This document shows positions 43,634-52,997 of a stretch of 64,000 bases of DNA, in pieces. Source of the stretch: Actinomycetota bacterium (GTDB lineage Bacteria; Actinomycetota; Actinomycetes; S36-B12; UBA10799); the NCBI GenBank assembly GCA_020636995.1, contig JACJWU010000006.1, positions 220,670 through 284,669 on the forward strand. The letters run 5' to 3'. The translations under genes and the position numbers were made by a program. The notes beneath the pieces are model-generated. The model was not told the origin of the DNA and did not search any database. It saw only the letters and a program-made list of their open reading frames with translations. How positions within the stretch are numbered: position 1 is the stretch's first letter; each line of letters begins with the position of its first letter.

Positions 43634-44776
43634 TCATGGCAGCGCGAGCCAAGCCACGGTGTCGCCTTCGGCAGCACCACCGGGTGGGAGTACCGCGAAA
43701 CCATCGGCGGCGGCGAGGCCGCGCAGCATGGCCGAGCCCAGATGCTGCACCGGCGTGGCGGTCAGGCCATCGAGTCCGCAGGCCAGCAGGCGGTGTTCAT
43801 GGTCCGGCGCCTTGGCTGCCTGCGCCAACATGACCTGCGGAAGGTCGTCGGACCGGCGGCCCAGCAATGCCTCGAACAGCGGCTTGCCGAGGGAGACCAG
43901 GGACACGATGGCGCTCTGCGGATTGCCCGGCAGGGCCAGTAGCCACGTCGGCCCGAGGCGCGCGAGAGCCATCGGGTGTCCGGGCCGCACGGCCACGGAA
44001 TCCACGACAAAACCGCCGCCCAACTCCGCCACGGCAGTATGCAGATGGTCGACCGGTCCGGCCGCAGTCCCCCCGGTGGTCATCACCACATCGACCCGCT
44101 CACTGACCTCCCGCAGCGCCGCTACATGCGCATTCAGCGTGTCCTGGACCCGGCGCACCTCGACGACCTCCGCACCCAGCCTCCGCACCCACCCGGGCAA
44201 CTGCGGACCCAGTGCGTCACGGACCTGCCCGATGCCGGCCACGCCGGTCTCGACGAGTTCGTCGCCGAACAGCACCAACGCCACCCGCGGGACCCGCCGC
44301 ACCTCGACCTCGTCGATCCCGGCGGCGGCCAGCAGACCCATCGCCGCCGGGGTCACGACGGTGCCCGCCTCGAGCAGAACCTCGCCGGTGCGGCATTCCT
44401 CGCCAGCCGGTCGCATGTGTGAACCCTGCTGGTACGCAGCCGTGAGCACCCGGTCCAGCACACCGTCCTCGCGTTTGATCACCGCCGTGGCACCCACCGG
44501 CACAGCGGCGCCGGTGGCGATCACACAGCCGCGTCCTGCCGTGAGTTCGACGGCTGGCGCAGAACCTGCCAGCACCTCGCCGCTGATCTCCCACGGCCCC
44601 TCCCCCGACACCGCCCAGCCGTCCATGGCCGCGGTATCGAAGGCGGGGAGGTCGGTCAACGCGACCTGGTCGGCTGCCAGCGTGCGCCCGTCGGCCATCG
44701 CCAGAGGCACCGTCTCGGCGGGCAGCGGCGACGCCGAGCCGGCCACCTCACGTGCGGCGTACCAGCCCTCACTCAC
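43634..44776 (-). CDS. moeA: Molybdopterin molybdenumtransferase MoeA
   Basis: 380 residues. Inserts molybdate into adenylylated molybdopterin. DLPAFDTAAMDGWAV near residue 45 is the MoeA substrate-binding loop; IATGAAVPVGATAVIKRED follows, and VMTTGGTAAGPVDHL with LPGNPQSAIVSL mark the MogA-like domain. GTG start 44776 overlaps the mobA stop by 8 bp. Slightly shorter than E. coli MoeA (411). Cytoplasmic. It serves NarG and the FdhF/YdeP protein. Confidence 0.95.
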   Translation of the reverse strand: MSEGWYAAREVAGSASPLPAETVPLAMADGRTLAADQVALTDLPAFDTAAMDGWAVSGEGPWEISGEVLAGSAPAVELTAGRGCVIATGAAVPVGATAVIKREDGVLDRVLTAAYQQGSHMRPAGEECRTGEVLLEAGTVVTPAAMGLLAAAGIDEVEVRRVPRVALVLFGDELVETGVAGIGQVRDALGPQLPGWVRRLGAEVVEVRRVQDTLNAHVAALREVSERVDVVMTTGGTAAGPVDHLHTAVAELGGGFVVDSVAVRPGHPMALARLGPTWLLALPGNPQSAIVSLVSLGKPLFEALLGRRSDDLPQVMLAQAAKAPDHEHRLLACGLDGLTATPVQHLGSAMLRGLAAADGFAVLPPGGAAEGDTVAWLALP

Positions 44777-45566
44777 CCGGGGTGTCCCACGCCTGCGCCA
44801 GCGCCGCGATCTTCGCTGCCGCTTCGGCAGGGGACGCTCCGGCGCCGACAGCGAGGCCGAGCAGGTACGTAGTCACCGGCGCGGCCGGTCGCTGCACCTT
44901 GTGGGCGGCGTCCTTGGCCACATCCAGGATGAGATCGACATCGACGTCGGCATCCAGTCCGAGTTCCTTCTTCACCGCATCCAGCCAGCTCTGCATGTCG
45001 ACCCTCTCCTCGTCGGACTCCATTATCGCCAGACGTTCTTCCGCGGCGACCAGAGCCGCTGGAGTGTCGATGTCGGCGAAGGCCGACTCGGGCATCGGGA
45101 CAGCACGGACCTGCAGCCGATCCAGCAGCGCGCGCATGGAGGTGCCCGCCACCAGTTCCGCGTCGCGCAGGGCGGCCGTGCGGTACGCCGCCGCCAGCGG
45201 CTGCAAGTGCCCTCCGGCCCGTGGCACTCGCGCATCCTCGGGACCCATGCTCTGGGTGAGTCGCGCGACCACTGGGACGGCCCAAGGCATGTCTGCGGCG
45301 ATCACCCCCACCACGTCGGTGTGGGCGAGTTCGACGCCCGCGTCGATCGCCGCCACCGGACCGCCCCCGGGGGGATCTTCACGGGTCACCTGCACCGATC
45401 GCTGTACGCCGGGATCCGGACCGACGACCACCACCGGCACATCCGCGGGGATCTGGTCCAGCACCCGGTCGATCATCCGTCGGCCCGCGACGACCACGGT
45501 GGCCTTGTCCTGGCCGAGCCGCGTCGAACCGCCACCGGTGAGCACGATTGCCGTCCAGGACGCCAC
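44769..45566 (-). CDS. mobA: MobA-like guanylyltransferase fused to DUF6457
   Basis: 265 residues. The first 190 are a MobA/NTP-transferase: AIVLTGGGSTRLGQDKA binds GTP, VIAADMPWA carries the metal-binding Asp, and IDTPAAL closes the domain. It would attach GMP to molybdopterin, making the bis-MGD form needed by NarG. The last 75 residues (about 190-265: WLDAVKKELGLDADVDVDLI and TTYLLGLAVGAGA) match DUF6457, a small helical domain also found alone in actinobacteria. GTG 45566 has TAGTCT 6 nt upstream (leaderless), facing moaC. Confidence 0.9.
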   Translation of the reverse strand: MASWTAIVLTGGGSTRLGQDKATVVVAGRRMIDRVLDQIPADVPVVVVGPDPGVQRSVQVTREDPPGGGPVAAIDAGVELAHTDVVGVIAADMPWAVPVVARLTQSMGPEDARVPRAGGHLQPLAAAYRTAALRDAELVAGTSMRALLDRLQVRAVPMPESAFADIDTPAALVAAEERLAIMESDEERVDMQSWLDAVKKELGLDADVDVDLILDVAKDAAHKVQRPAAPVTTYLLGLAVGAGASPAEAAAKIAALAQAWDTPGE

Positions 45567-45572
45567 ACCCGC

Positions 45573-45578
45573 AGACTA
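45573..45578 (-). promoter_or_regulatory. -10 box of the mobA-moeA transcript
   Basis: TAGTCT on the minus strand, 6 nt before the mobA GTG, indicates a leaderless start. The divergent moaC has GCAGGAGG before its ATG 45595, so the two halves of the Moco locus are controlled from a 28-bp gap. There is no room for a Moco riboswitch here. Confidence 0.6.
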
Positions 45579-45594
45579 AGGGCAGGAGGTTGGC

Positions 45595-46065
45595 ATGAGT
45601 GATGGCTTGACGCACATCGACGAGCGGGGGCAGGCGCGCATGGTCGATGTCGCCGAGAAGGACGTCACGGTGCGCACCGCGGTGGCCGTCGGCGAGGTCC
45701 ATACGCACGCAACCGCGGCGATCCGGGAAGGCGCCGTCGCGAAGGGTGACGTGCTCGCGACCGCCCGCATCGCCGGAATCATGGCCGCCAAGCGCACCTC
45801 CGACCTGGTTCCGATGTGCCACCCCATCGCGATCCACGGCGTGGTCGTGGAGGTCGCTGCGGACGAGGCCGAGGACATCGTCCGGGTCCGCGCACAGGTA
45901 CGCACGGCCGACCGCACCGGTGTCGAGATGGAGGCGCTGACCGCAGTCACAGTCGCCTGCCTCACCATCGTGGACATGACCAAGGCTGTGGATCCCGCAG
46001 CCACGATCACCGGGGTCGCCGTCGTCGAGAAGACCGGGGGACGCAGTGGGGACTGGTCACGGTGA
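45595..46065 (+). CDS. moaC: Cyclic pyranopterin monophosphate synthase
   Basis: 156 residues. Acts with MoaA to make cyclic pyranopterin from the GTP-derived 3',8-cyclo intermediate. HIDERGQARMVDVAEKDVTV opens the family, and AAKRTSDLVPMCHPIAI contains the conserved Lys and His of the active site. EMEALTAVTVACLTIVDMTK is the dimer-interface helix, and the ending EKTGG is usual. The stop overlaps the next GTG by 4 bp. Confidence 0.97.
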   Translation: MSDGLTHIDERGQARMVDVAEKDVTVRTAVAVGEVHTHATAAIREGAVAKGDVLATARIAGIMAAKRTSDLVPMCHPIAIHGVVVEVAADEAEDIVRVRAQVRTADRTGVEMEALTAVTVACLTIVDMTKAVDPAATITGVAVVEKTGGRSGDWSR

Positions 46066-46928
46066 AAGCACGCGTGATCGTCTGCTCCGATTCCGCGGCG
46101 GCTGGATCCACCGAGGACACGACCGGGCCTGTGCTCGTCACGGGTCTTCGCGACCTCGGGTGCGACGTCGACGAACCCCTGGTGGTGCCCGATGACGTGG
46201 CCGCCATCACCGAGGCGATCGGTGCCGGGGTGGCTGATGTGATCGTCTGCACGGGAGGCACCGGTCTGGGCCCGCGCGATGTCACGCCGGACGCGGTCCT
46301 GGCACTCATCGACCGCGAACTCCCCGGGTTCGGCGAGGCCTTCCGGGCCCGCGGCCGGGCGCAAACCCCCCTGGCGGACCTGTCCCGCGCGGTCGCGGGC
46401 ACGCGCGAGGGGTGCCTGCTCGTGGCCCTCCCCGGCAGTCACGGGGCGATCGCCGACGGCCTCGCGGTGCTCGGCCCACTGCTCGAGCACGCCCACCACG
46501 TCATCGCCGGCGCCGACCATCGCCGACTCATCCGTTCCACGCCAATCACCACGGCGGAGATCGAGGCGGAGGTGCACCGACCCGACGCCGGTGCGGTGGT
46601 TGTCTTCGAGGGCCGCGTTCGCGATCACGATCATGGACGGTCCGTGGCGTCGTTGACCTACGAGGCACACCCCGACGCGGACGCCGTGCTTCGCGAGGTC
46701 GTGGCCGAGGCTCTCGACCAGCCAGGGGTTATCGCTGCCGCTTCCCTGCACCGGGTCGGCGACCTGGCCATCGGTGACCTGGCCTTCACAGCGGCGGTGT
46801 CCGCCGCGCATCGCGGTGAGGCCTTCGCGGCGTGCGCCTGGCTCGTCGACGCGGTCAAAGAACGACTGCCGGTGTGGAAACTGCAGCGCTTCACCGACGG
46901 AACACAGGAGTGGGTCAATTGCGCCTAG
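46062..46928 (+). CDS. Mog/MoaB-MoaE fusion
   Basis: 288 residues carrying two Moco enzymes in one chain. Residues 1-150 are MogA/MoaB-like: CSDSAAAGSTEDTTGP and CTGGTGLGPRDVTPDA, the molybdopterin-adenylylating fold. From about 160 the MoaE large subunit of molybdopterin synthase begins: GAVVVFEGRVRDHDHGRSV, YEAHPDADAVL, and VDAVKERLPVWKLQRFTDGT with the catalytic Lys. It would make the dithiolene with MoaD (47901), then adenylylate it. GTG start 46062 overlaps moaC by GTGA. Confidence 0.93.
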   Translation: MKARVIVCSDSAAAGSTEDTTGPVLVTGLRDLGCDVDEPLVVPDDVAAITEAIGAGVADVIVCTGGTGLGPRDVTPDAVLALIDRELPGFGEAFRARGRAQTPLADLSRAVAGTREGCLLVALPGSHGAIADGLAVLGPLLEHAHHVIAGADHRRLIRSTPITTAEIEAEVHRPDAGAVVVFEGRVRDHDHGRSVASLTYEAHPDADAVLREVVAEALDQPGVIAAASLHRVGDLAIGDLAFTAAVSAAHRGEAFAACAWLVDAVKERLPVWKLQRFTDGTQEWVNCA

Positions 46929-47899
46929 TCGACACCTTCGGACGCGTCCACGACGACCTGCGGGTCTCGTTGACCGACAGATGCTCGCTGCGGTGCACCT
47001 ACTGCATGCCGGCTGAGGGCCTGCCCTGGCTGCCCGGCGAGCACATGCTGACCAACGACGAGTTGCTGCGCCTGATCGGCATCGCCGTCGACCTCGGCGT
47101 CACTTCCGTACGCCTGACCGGCGGGGAACCCCTGCTGCGACCTGACGTCGTGGACATCGTTGCTCGTGTCGCGGCACTCGGCGTGGCGGTGAGCATGACC
47201 ACCAACGGCCTGCGCCTGCCCGGGCTGGCCGCGCCCCTCAAGGACGCCGGCCTGCAGCGGGTCAACATCAGCCTCGACACCCTCGACCGCGAGACGTTCA
47301 AGCAGATGACCCATCGCGACCGGCTGGTGGACACCCTGGCCGGCATCAAGGCCGCACAACTGGCCGGGTTGGAGCCCGTCAAGGTGAACACCGTGCTCCT
47401 GCGTGGGGTCAACGATCACGAGGCCCCGGACCTGCTTCGATGGGCGATCGGGGAGGGCGTGCACCTGCGCTTCATCGAGCAGATGCCGCTGGACCCGCAG
47501 CACGGCTGGCGCCGCGACGAGATGGTGACCGCCGACGAGATCATGGCCTCGCTGGTGGGCGCGGGCTTCCACCTGAGCCCGATCGACGACCCCGGGCCCG
47601 CACCCGCGAGACGGTGGTCGGTCAACGGCGGGCTGGCCGAGGTGGGCATCGTGGCATCGGTCACCCGGCCCTTCTGCGGGACCTGCAACCGCCTACGGTT
47701 GACCGCCGACGGCCAGTGGCGCAACTGCTTGTTCGCCCACGAGGAGAGCGACCTGCGCACGCTGATTCGGGAAGACGCCACCGACCCGCAGATCGCCGAG
47801 CGCATGCAGGCCGGCGTCGCGGGCAAACGTCCGGGGCACGGCATCGACGACCCGACTTTCCTGCAGCCCCCACGGCCGATGTCGGCGATCGGGGGCTGA
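46919..47899 (+). CDS. moaA: GTP 3',8-cyclase
   Basis: 326 residues, radical SAM. DRCSLRCTYCMPAEG carries the CxxxCxxC cluster; LTGGEPLLR and RVNISLDTL are family motifs. The second cluster is held by FCGTCNRLRLTADGQWRNCL, and the C-terminal GG (MSAIGG) is needed for activity. I take TTG 46919 because AGGAG lies 8 nt upstream; GTG 46910 would overlap that site. It overlaps the upstream gene by 10 bp. Confidence 0.96.
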   Translation: MRLVDTFGRVHDDLRVSLTDRCSLRCTYCMPAEGLPWLPGEHMLTNDELLRLIGIAVDLGVTSVRLTGGEPLLRPDVVDIVARVAALGVAVSMTTNGLRLPGLAAPLKDAGLQRVNISLDTLDRETFKQMTHRDRLVDTLAGIKAAQLAGLEPVKVNTVLLRGVNDHEAPDLLRWAIGEGVHLRFIEQMPLDPQHGWRRDEMVTADEIMASLVGAGFHLSPIDDPGPAPARRWSVNGGLAEVGIVASVTRPFCGTCNRLRLTADGQWRNCLFAHEESDLRTLIREDATDPQIAERMQAGVAGKRPGHGIDDPTFLQPPRPMSAIGG

Positions 47900-47900
47900 C

Positions 47901-48119
47901 GTGGTCACGGTGCGATTGTTCGCCGCAGCCCGCGAGGCAGCGGGCACGGATCATCTGGAAGTTGCAGCGGGCCCGCTGGTCCTGCCGGACCTCGGACCGC
48001 GATTCGCGCAGGTCGCCACCATCTGCACGCTGCTGTGTGACGGTGAACGGGTCGCCCTCGGTGACGAGGTCCGCGACGGGGCGGTCGTCGACGTGCTGCC
48101 CCCCTTCGCAGGGGGCTGA
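47901..48119 (+). CDS. moaD: Molybdopterin synthase small subunit (MoaD/ThiS-like)
   Basis: 72 residues, beta-grasp fold. It starts MVTVRLFAAAREAAGTDHLE, a normal MoaD opening, and ends in PPFAGG; the terminal Gly-Gly becomes the thiocarboxylate that donates sulfur to MoaE. It begins one base after the moaA stop with GTG. Three bases after its stop lies the convergent lysC stop. The activating MoeB protein is not in this window. Confidence 0.93.
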   Translation: MVTVRLFAAAREAAGTDHLEVAAGPLVLPDLGPRFAQVATICTLLCDGERVALGDEVRDGAVVDVLPPFAGG

Positions 48120-48122
48120 GCC

Positions 48123-48635
48123 TCAGCGGCCGGTGCCCGCGTAGACCACGGCTTCCCCCTCGGCGTTCAGGCCGAAGGAGGTGTGCAGCGCCTGCACCGC
48201 CTTCGCAGCGTCTTCGGCGCGGGTGACGACCGAGATCCGGATCTCCGAGGTGGAGATCATCTCCACGTTGACGCCGGCATCAGCGAGGGTGCGGAAGAAC
48301 GTGGCCGACACGCCAGGGTGCGAGCGCATCCCGGCGCCGACCAGGGACACCTTCGCAATGCCCTCGTCCTGCAGCAACTCGCCGAACGCGATCTCCTCCT
48401 GGCGAGCCAGCAGGGCCGCACTGGCGGCACCGAGGTCGGCGTTGGGCAGCGTGAACGTGATGTCTGTGCTGCCGTCGGCGGACACGTTCTGCACGATCAT
48501 GTCGAGGTTCACCCCGATGCCGGCCAGCGTCTCGAAGACCAGCGCCGCCTCACCAGGCAGGTCCGGCACGGCCGTGACCGTGATCTTGGCCTCGGACAGG
48601 TCCTGGCTCACACCGGAGATGATCGGTTGCTCCAT
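48123..48635 (-). CDS. Aspartokinase beta subunit, internal in-frame start
   Basis: Inside lysC, ATG 48635 (MEQPIISGVSQDLSEAKITV) is preceded by GAGGAG at the right distance. The product, 170 residues, would be just the two ACT regulatory domains. Corynebacterium and Bacillus aspartokinases are alpha2-beta2 complexes made in this way, with a beta chain of about the same size. The start site is seen in the sequence; its use here is inferred from those families. Confidence 0.65.
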   Translation of the reverse strand: MEQPIISGVSQDLSEAKITVTAVPDLPGEAALVFETLAGIGVNLDMIVQNVSADGSTDITFTLPNADLGAASAALLARQEEIAFGELLQDEGIAKVSLVGAGMRSHPGVSATFFRTLADAGVNVEMISTSEIRISVVTRAEDAAKAVQALHTSFGLNAEGEAVVYAGTGR

Positions 48636-49385
48636 CGCGATGTTCTCCTCGATCTCGTGCACGACCAGCGTGCCGGGCTTGTCGGTGAAACTGGAACGCA
48701 CCCGCAGCGGCACGTCGAAACGGCGGGCGTACTCCACGCACCGCAGATGCAGGACCTTGGCGCCGTGCGCGGCGAGTTCCAGCATCTCCTCGTAGGTGAT
48801 GTAGGGGACCTGCCGGGCCGCCGGGACCAACCGCGGGTCCGCGCTGAACACCCCGTCGACGTCGGTGTAGATCTCGCACACGTCGGCGTCGAGGGCCGCC
48901 GCCAACGCCACCGCCGTGGTGTCCGAGCCGCCCCTGCCCAACGTGGTGATGTCCTTGGTGTCCTGGGCGACACCCTGGAACCCGGCGACGATCGGGATCG
49001 CGCCTTCGGCCAGTGCCGCCTGGATGCGGCCCGGCGTCACATCGATGATGCGGGCCTGGCCGTGGTACCGGTCGGTGATCAGGCCGGCCTGGGAGCCGGT
49101 GTAGGAGCGCGCTTCGGCGCCGAGGTCGGAGATCGCCATGGCCAGCAGCGCCATCGAGATCCGCTCGCCGGCGGTCAGCAGCATGTCGAGTTCCCGGCCC
49201 GGCGGGTCCGGACTCACCTGCTGGGCTAGGTCCATGAGTTCGTCGGTGCTGTCCCCCATCGCGGAGACGACGACGGTGACCTGGTTGCCCGCCCGCTGGG
49301 TCTCCACGATTCGCCGAGCGACCCGTTTGATGCTGTCGGCATCGGCGACGGAAGACCCACCGTACTTCTGCACGACCAGCGCCAC
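48123..49385 (-). CDS. lysC: Aspartokinase
   Basis: 420 residues from GTG 49385, with AAGGAG 7 nt upstream; a longer frame further upstream crosses the inverted repeats and is not coding. N-terminal VQKYGGSSVADADSIKRVA is the kinase signature; TLGRGGSDTTAVALAAALDA and EIYTDVDGVFSADPR bind substrate. Two ACT domains at the C-terminus (about 260-420) carry feedback control by lysine and threonine. Phosphorylates aspartate for asd at 21328. An internal start at 48635 probably makes the beta subunit. Confidence 0.97.
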   Translation of the reverse strand: MALVVQKYGGSSVADADSIKRVARRIVETQRAGNQVTVVVSAMGDSTDELMDLAQQVSPDPPGRELDMLLTAGERISMALLAMAISDLGAEARSYTGSQAGLITDRYHGQARIIDVTPGRIQAALAEGAIPIVAGFQGVAQDTKDITTLGRGGSDTTAVALAAALDADVCEIYTDVDGVFSADPRLVPAARQVPYITYEEMLELAAHGAKVLHLRCVEYARRFDVPLRVRSSFTDKPGTLVVHEIEENIAMEQPIISGVSQDLSEAKITVTAVPDLPGEAALVFETLAGIGVNLDMIVQNVSADGSTDITFTLPNADLGAASAALLARQEEIAFGELLQDEGIAKVSLVGAGMRSHPGVSATFFRTLADAGVNVEMISTSEIRISVVTRAEDAAKAVQALHTSFGLNAEGEAVVYAGTGR

Positions 49386-49430
49386 GGGCGAACTCCTTTT
49401 CTGCTCTCGCCAATGGTAGCGGGGGCTGGC

Positions 49431-49560
49431 GTACGGAACTGGTTGGCCCGACCCCCTCGCCAACCAGTTCCGTACGTGACACGCCGCGATTCGGGGGTGC
49501 GGGCCGAACGGCATCGCGTGTTGCTGGTTCGCGGGGGCAGCGGGCCAACCAGTTTCGTAC
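49431..49560. repeat. Perfect 17-bp inverted repeat plus third copy, lysC-ahcY gap
   Basis: GTACGGAACTGGTTGGC (49431-49447) is exactly complementary to 49459-49475, with an 11-base loop. A third copy in the second orientation, with one mismatch, lies at 49544-49560. The gap is between divergent lysC and ahcY, so termination is an unlikely role; it resembles a REP-type element or an operator. The rest of 49386-49608 holds no gene. Confidence 0.75.
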
Positions 49561-49608
49561 GCGCAGTCCGCCGTTGTGCGCTCCCGAGCCTCCTGAGAGA
49601 CTGGGCAA

Positions 49609-51036
<1,428 letters not shown>

Positions 51037-51067
51037 CGCGGGCGCTTCGAGCCGGTAGCGTGCATCC

Positions 51068-51625
51068 ATGAAGATCGCCCACGCGGCCGTCGCTGCCGCC
51101 CTCGTCGTCCCCGCCCTCGTGGCCACGCCCGCGTCCGCGGCGACCAACACGGTCAAGGTCAAGGTGTCCGTGGACAACTGCACCAACTGTGAAGTCATGG
51201 CCACGTGGAGCAAGAAGGCAGGACTGAACAGCAAGTACAAGAGTGCCTCCAAGATCCTGAAGGCTGACAACGACACCGTGACGTTCAAGGTGCCCAAGGG
51301 GTACTGGCTGTACTTCACCGCCACCAGCCCGGAGGCGGATGTCGATGCGGCATCGGTGCTCGTCACGCAGTACGTGGGCCAGAAGCAGGGATCCAAGGTG
51401 TCGCTGAAGAAGGCCAAGAAGGGCACGAAAGGCGCCTACTTCTGCATGATCGCGGCGAAGGGGACCATCGAGGCCTCCGCCGGCATCGTGAAGTCCAAGG
51501 GTTCGAACCTGCTGGCCGTGTGGGCCACCCCGCAGTTGGAGGCCCAGGGGGCCAAGCTGCCGGGCAAGCAGAGCATCAAGGGTGTCTACGGCACACAGAA
51601 CACGTTGCCCTGCCAAGGGAGTTGA
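51068..51625 (+). CDS. Small secreted lysine-rich protein
   Basis: 185 residues with a Sec signal peptide: MKIAHAAVAAALVVPALVAT, then PASAA (cleavage probably after ASA at residue 24). The mature part is beta-rich and lysine-rich (KKAKKGTKGAYFCM, KSASKILKADND). It has four cysteines, two in a DNCTNCEV pair near the front, one in YFCM and one at the end, so two disulfides are likely. TAGCGT 6 nt before the ATG points to leaderless expression. I do not recognise a family. Confidence 0.75.
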   Translation: MKIAHAAVAAALVVPALVATPASAATNTVKVKVSVDNCTNCEVMATWSKKAGLNSKYKSASKILKADNDTVTFKVPKGYWLYFTATSPEADVDAASVLVTQYVGQKQGSKVSLKKAKKGTKGAYFCMIAAKGTIEASAGIVKSKGSNLLAVWATPQLEAQGAKLPGKQSIKGVYGTQNTLPCQGS

Positions 51626-51630
51626 TCCGT

Positions 51631-51668
51631 CCTCAGCCCCGCCTCCGGTCACGGCGGCGGGGCTGAGG
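51631..51668 (+). terminator. Terminator-like hairpin
   Basis: CCTCAGCCCCGCC (51631-51643) pairs perfectly over 13 bp with 51656-51668, loop 12 bases, six bases after the secreted-protein stop. GC-rich stem without U-tract, as common in actinobacteria. It separates that gene from metK. Confidence 0.75.
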
Positions 51669-51749
51669 CGTACCCGAGCAGGCGGATCGGTCCGTGCAGC
51701 CGGGTACTACAGTTACTGGTCTGTGGAGTTGCACTGAGGGGAAAGATCC

Positions 51750-52943
51750 ATGTCGAAACGGTTGTTCACGTCTGAATCCGTGACCGAAGGCCATCCCGAC
51801 AAGATGGCCGACCAGATCTCGGACACCATCCTGGACGCGATGCTCAAGGACGATCCGAAGAGCCGGGTCGCCGTCGAGACCTTCCTGACCACGGGACTGT
51901 GTGTCGTGGGTGGCGAGGTGACCACCTCCACGTGGGTCGACATCCCGGAACTGGTGCGCGAGACCGTCCTCGACATCGGCTACGACTCCTCGGAGAAGGG
52001 TTTCGACGGGAAGTCCTGCGGGGTCTCCATCGCGATCGGTAAGCAGTCCCCCGACATCGCAGTCGGCGTCAATGACGCCTTCGAGGAGCGGGTGGGTCAC
52101 AGCCACGACCCGCTGGACTCGCAAGGCGCCGGTGACCAGGGACTGATGTTCGGCTACGCCTGCGACGACACCCCGGAACTCATGCCGCTGCCCATCTCAC
52201 TGGCGCACCGGCTGGCCAAGCGCCTGACCGACGTCCGCAAGGACAAGACCCTGCCCTACCTGCGCCCGGACGGCAAGACCCAGGTGACGATCGAGTACGA
52301 CGGCGAGCAGGCCCGCCGCCTCGACACCGTGGTGCTGAGCACCCAGCACGCGCCCCGGATCGACCTCGAGAACATGCTCGCCCCGGACATCCGCGAACAC
52401 GTCGTGGATCCGGTGCTCGCCGACCTGGATCTGCAGACCGACGGGTACCGGCTGCTGGTCAACCCGACCGGCATCTTCGAGATCGGCGGCCCGCAGGGCG
52501 ACGCCGGCCTGACCGGACGCAAGATCATCGTCGACACCTACGGGGGAATGGCTCGGCACGGTGGTGGCGCCTTCTCCGGCAAGGACCCGTCCAAGGTCGA
52601 CCGGTCCGCGGCGTATGCGATGCGCTGGGTGGCCAAGAACGTCGTCGCCGCAGGGCTGGCCAAGAAGTGCGAGGTGCAGGTGGCCTACGCCATCGGCGTC
52701 TCCCACCCGGTGGGGCTCTTCGTGCAGACCTTCGGCACCGGGACGGTCCCCGACGAGCAGATCCAGCAGGCGGTCACAGAGGTCTTCGACCTACGGCCGG
52801 CAGCGATCGTCGCGGAACTCGATCTGCTGCGCCCGATCTATGCACAGACGGCCGCCTACGGTCACTTCGGCCGGGAGCTGCCGGACTTCACGTGGGAGAG
52901 CACGCACCGCGCACCTGCGCTCGCTGCGGCCGTCAAAGGCTAG
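51750..52943 (+). CDS. metK: S-adenosylmethionine synthetase
   Basis: 397 residues, full length. Makes SAM from methionine and ATP. FTSESVTEGHPDKMADQISD at the N-terminus is the ATP-binding loop with catalytic His; GAGDQGLMFGYA (signature 1) and GGGAFSGKDPSKVDRS (signature 2, P-loop like) are both intact. GAGGGGAAA lies before the ATG; TACAGT at 51708-51713 may be the -10. The short leader has no obvious SAM riboswitch. Works with ahcY just upstream in the methyl cycle. Confidence 0.98.
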   Translation: MSKRLFTSESVTEGHPDKMADQISDTILDAMLKDDPKSRVAVETFLTTGLCVVGGEVTTSTWVDIPELVRETVLDIGYDSSEKGFDGKSCGVSIAIGKQSPDIAVGVNDAFEERVGHSHDPLDSQGAGDQGLMFGYACDDTPELMPLPISLAHRLAKRLTDVRKDKTLPYLRPDGKTQVTIEYDGEQARRLDTVVLSTQHAPRIDLENMLAPDIREHVVDPVLADLDLQTDGYRLLVNPTGIFEIGGPQGDAGLTGRKIIVDTYGGMARHGGGAFSGKDPSKVDRSAAYAMRWVAKNVVAAGLAKKCEVQVAYAIGVSHPVGLFVQTFGTGTVPDEQIQQAVTEVFDLRPAAIVAELDLLRPIYAQTAAYGHFGRELPDFTWESTHRAPALAAAVKG

Positions 52944-52997
52944 TTCTTCCGAACGCTGGGCCCGGCAACGTGGTGCGTCCGCGGCCGGGAGCCAGGC

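Noticed and set aside
45567..45594. Moco riboswitch upstream of moaC
   Set aside because: The gap is only 28 bp and holds a leaderless promoter plus a Shine-Dalgarno site; no room for the aptamer.
42297..45602. 1101-residue open frame crossing narK2, moeA and mobA
   Set aside because: It spans three convincing genes on both strands and has no family signature.
51669..51749. SAM riboswitch before metK
   Set aside because: Only about 80 bases with no recognisable aptamer core; a simple promoter and Shine-Dalgarno site are enough.
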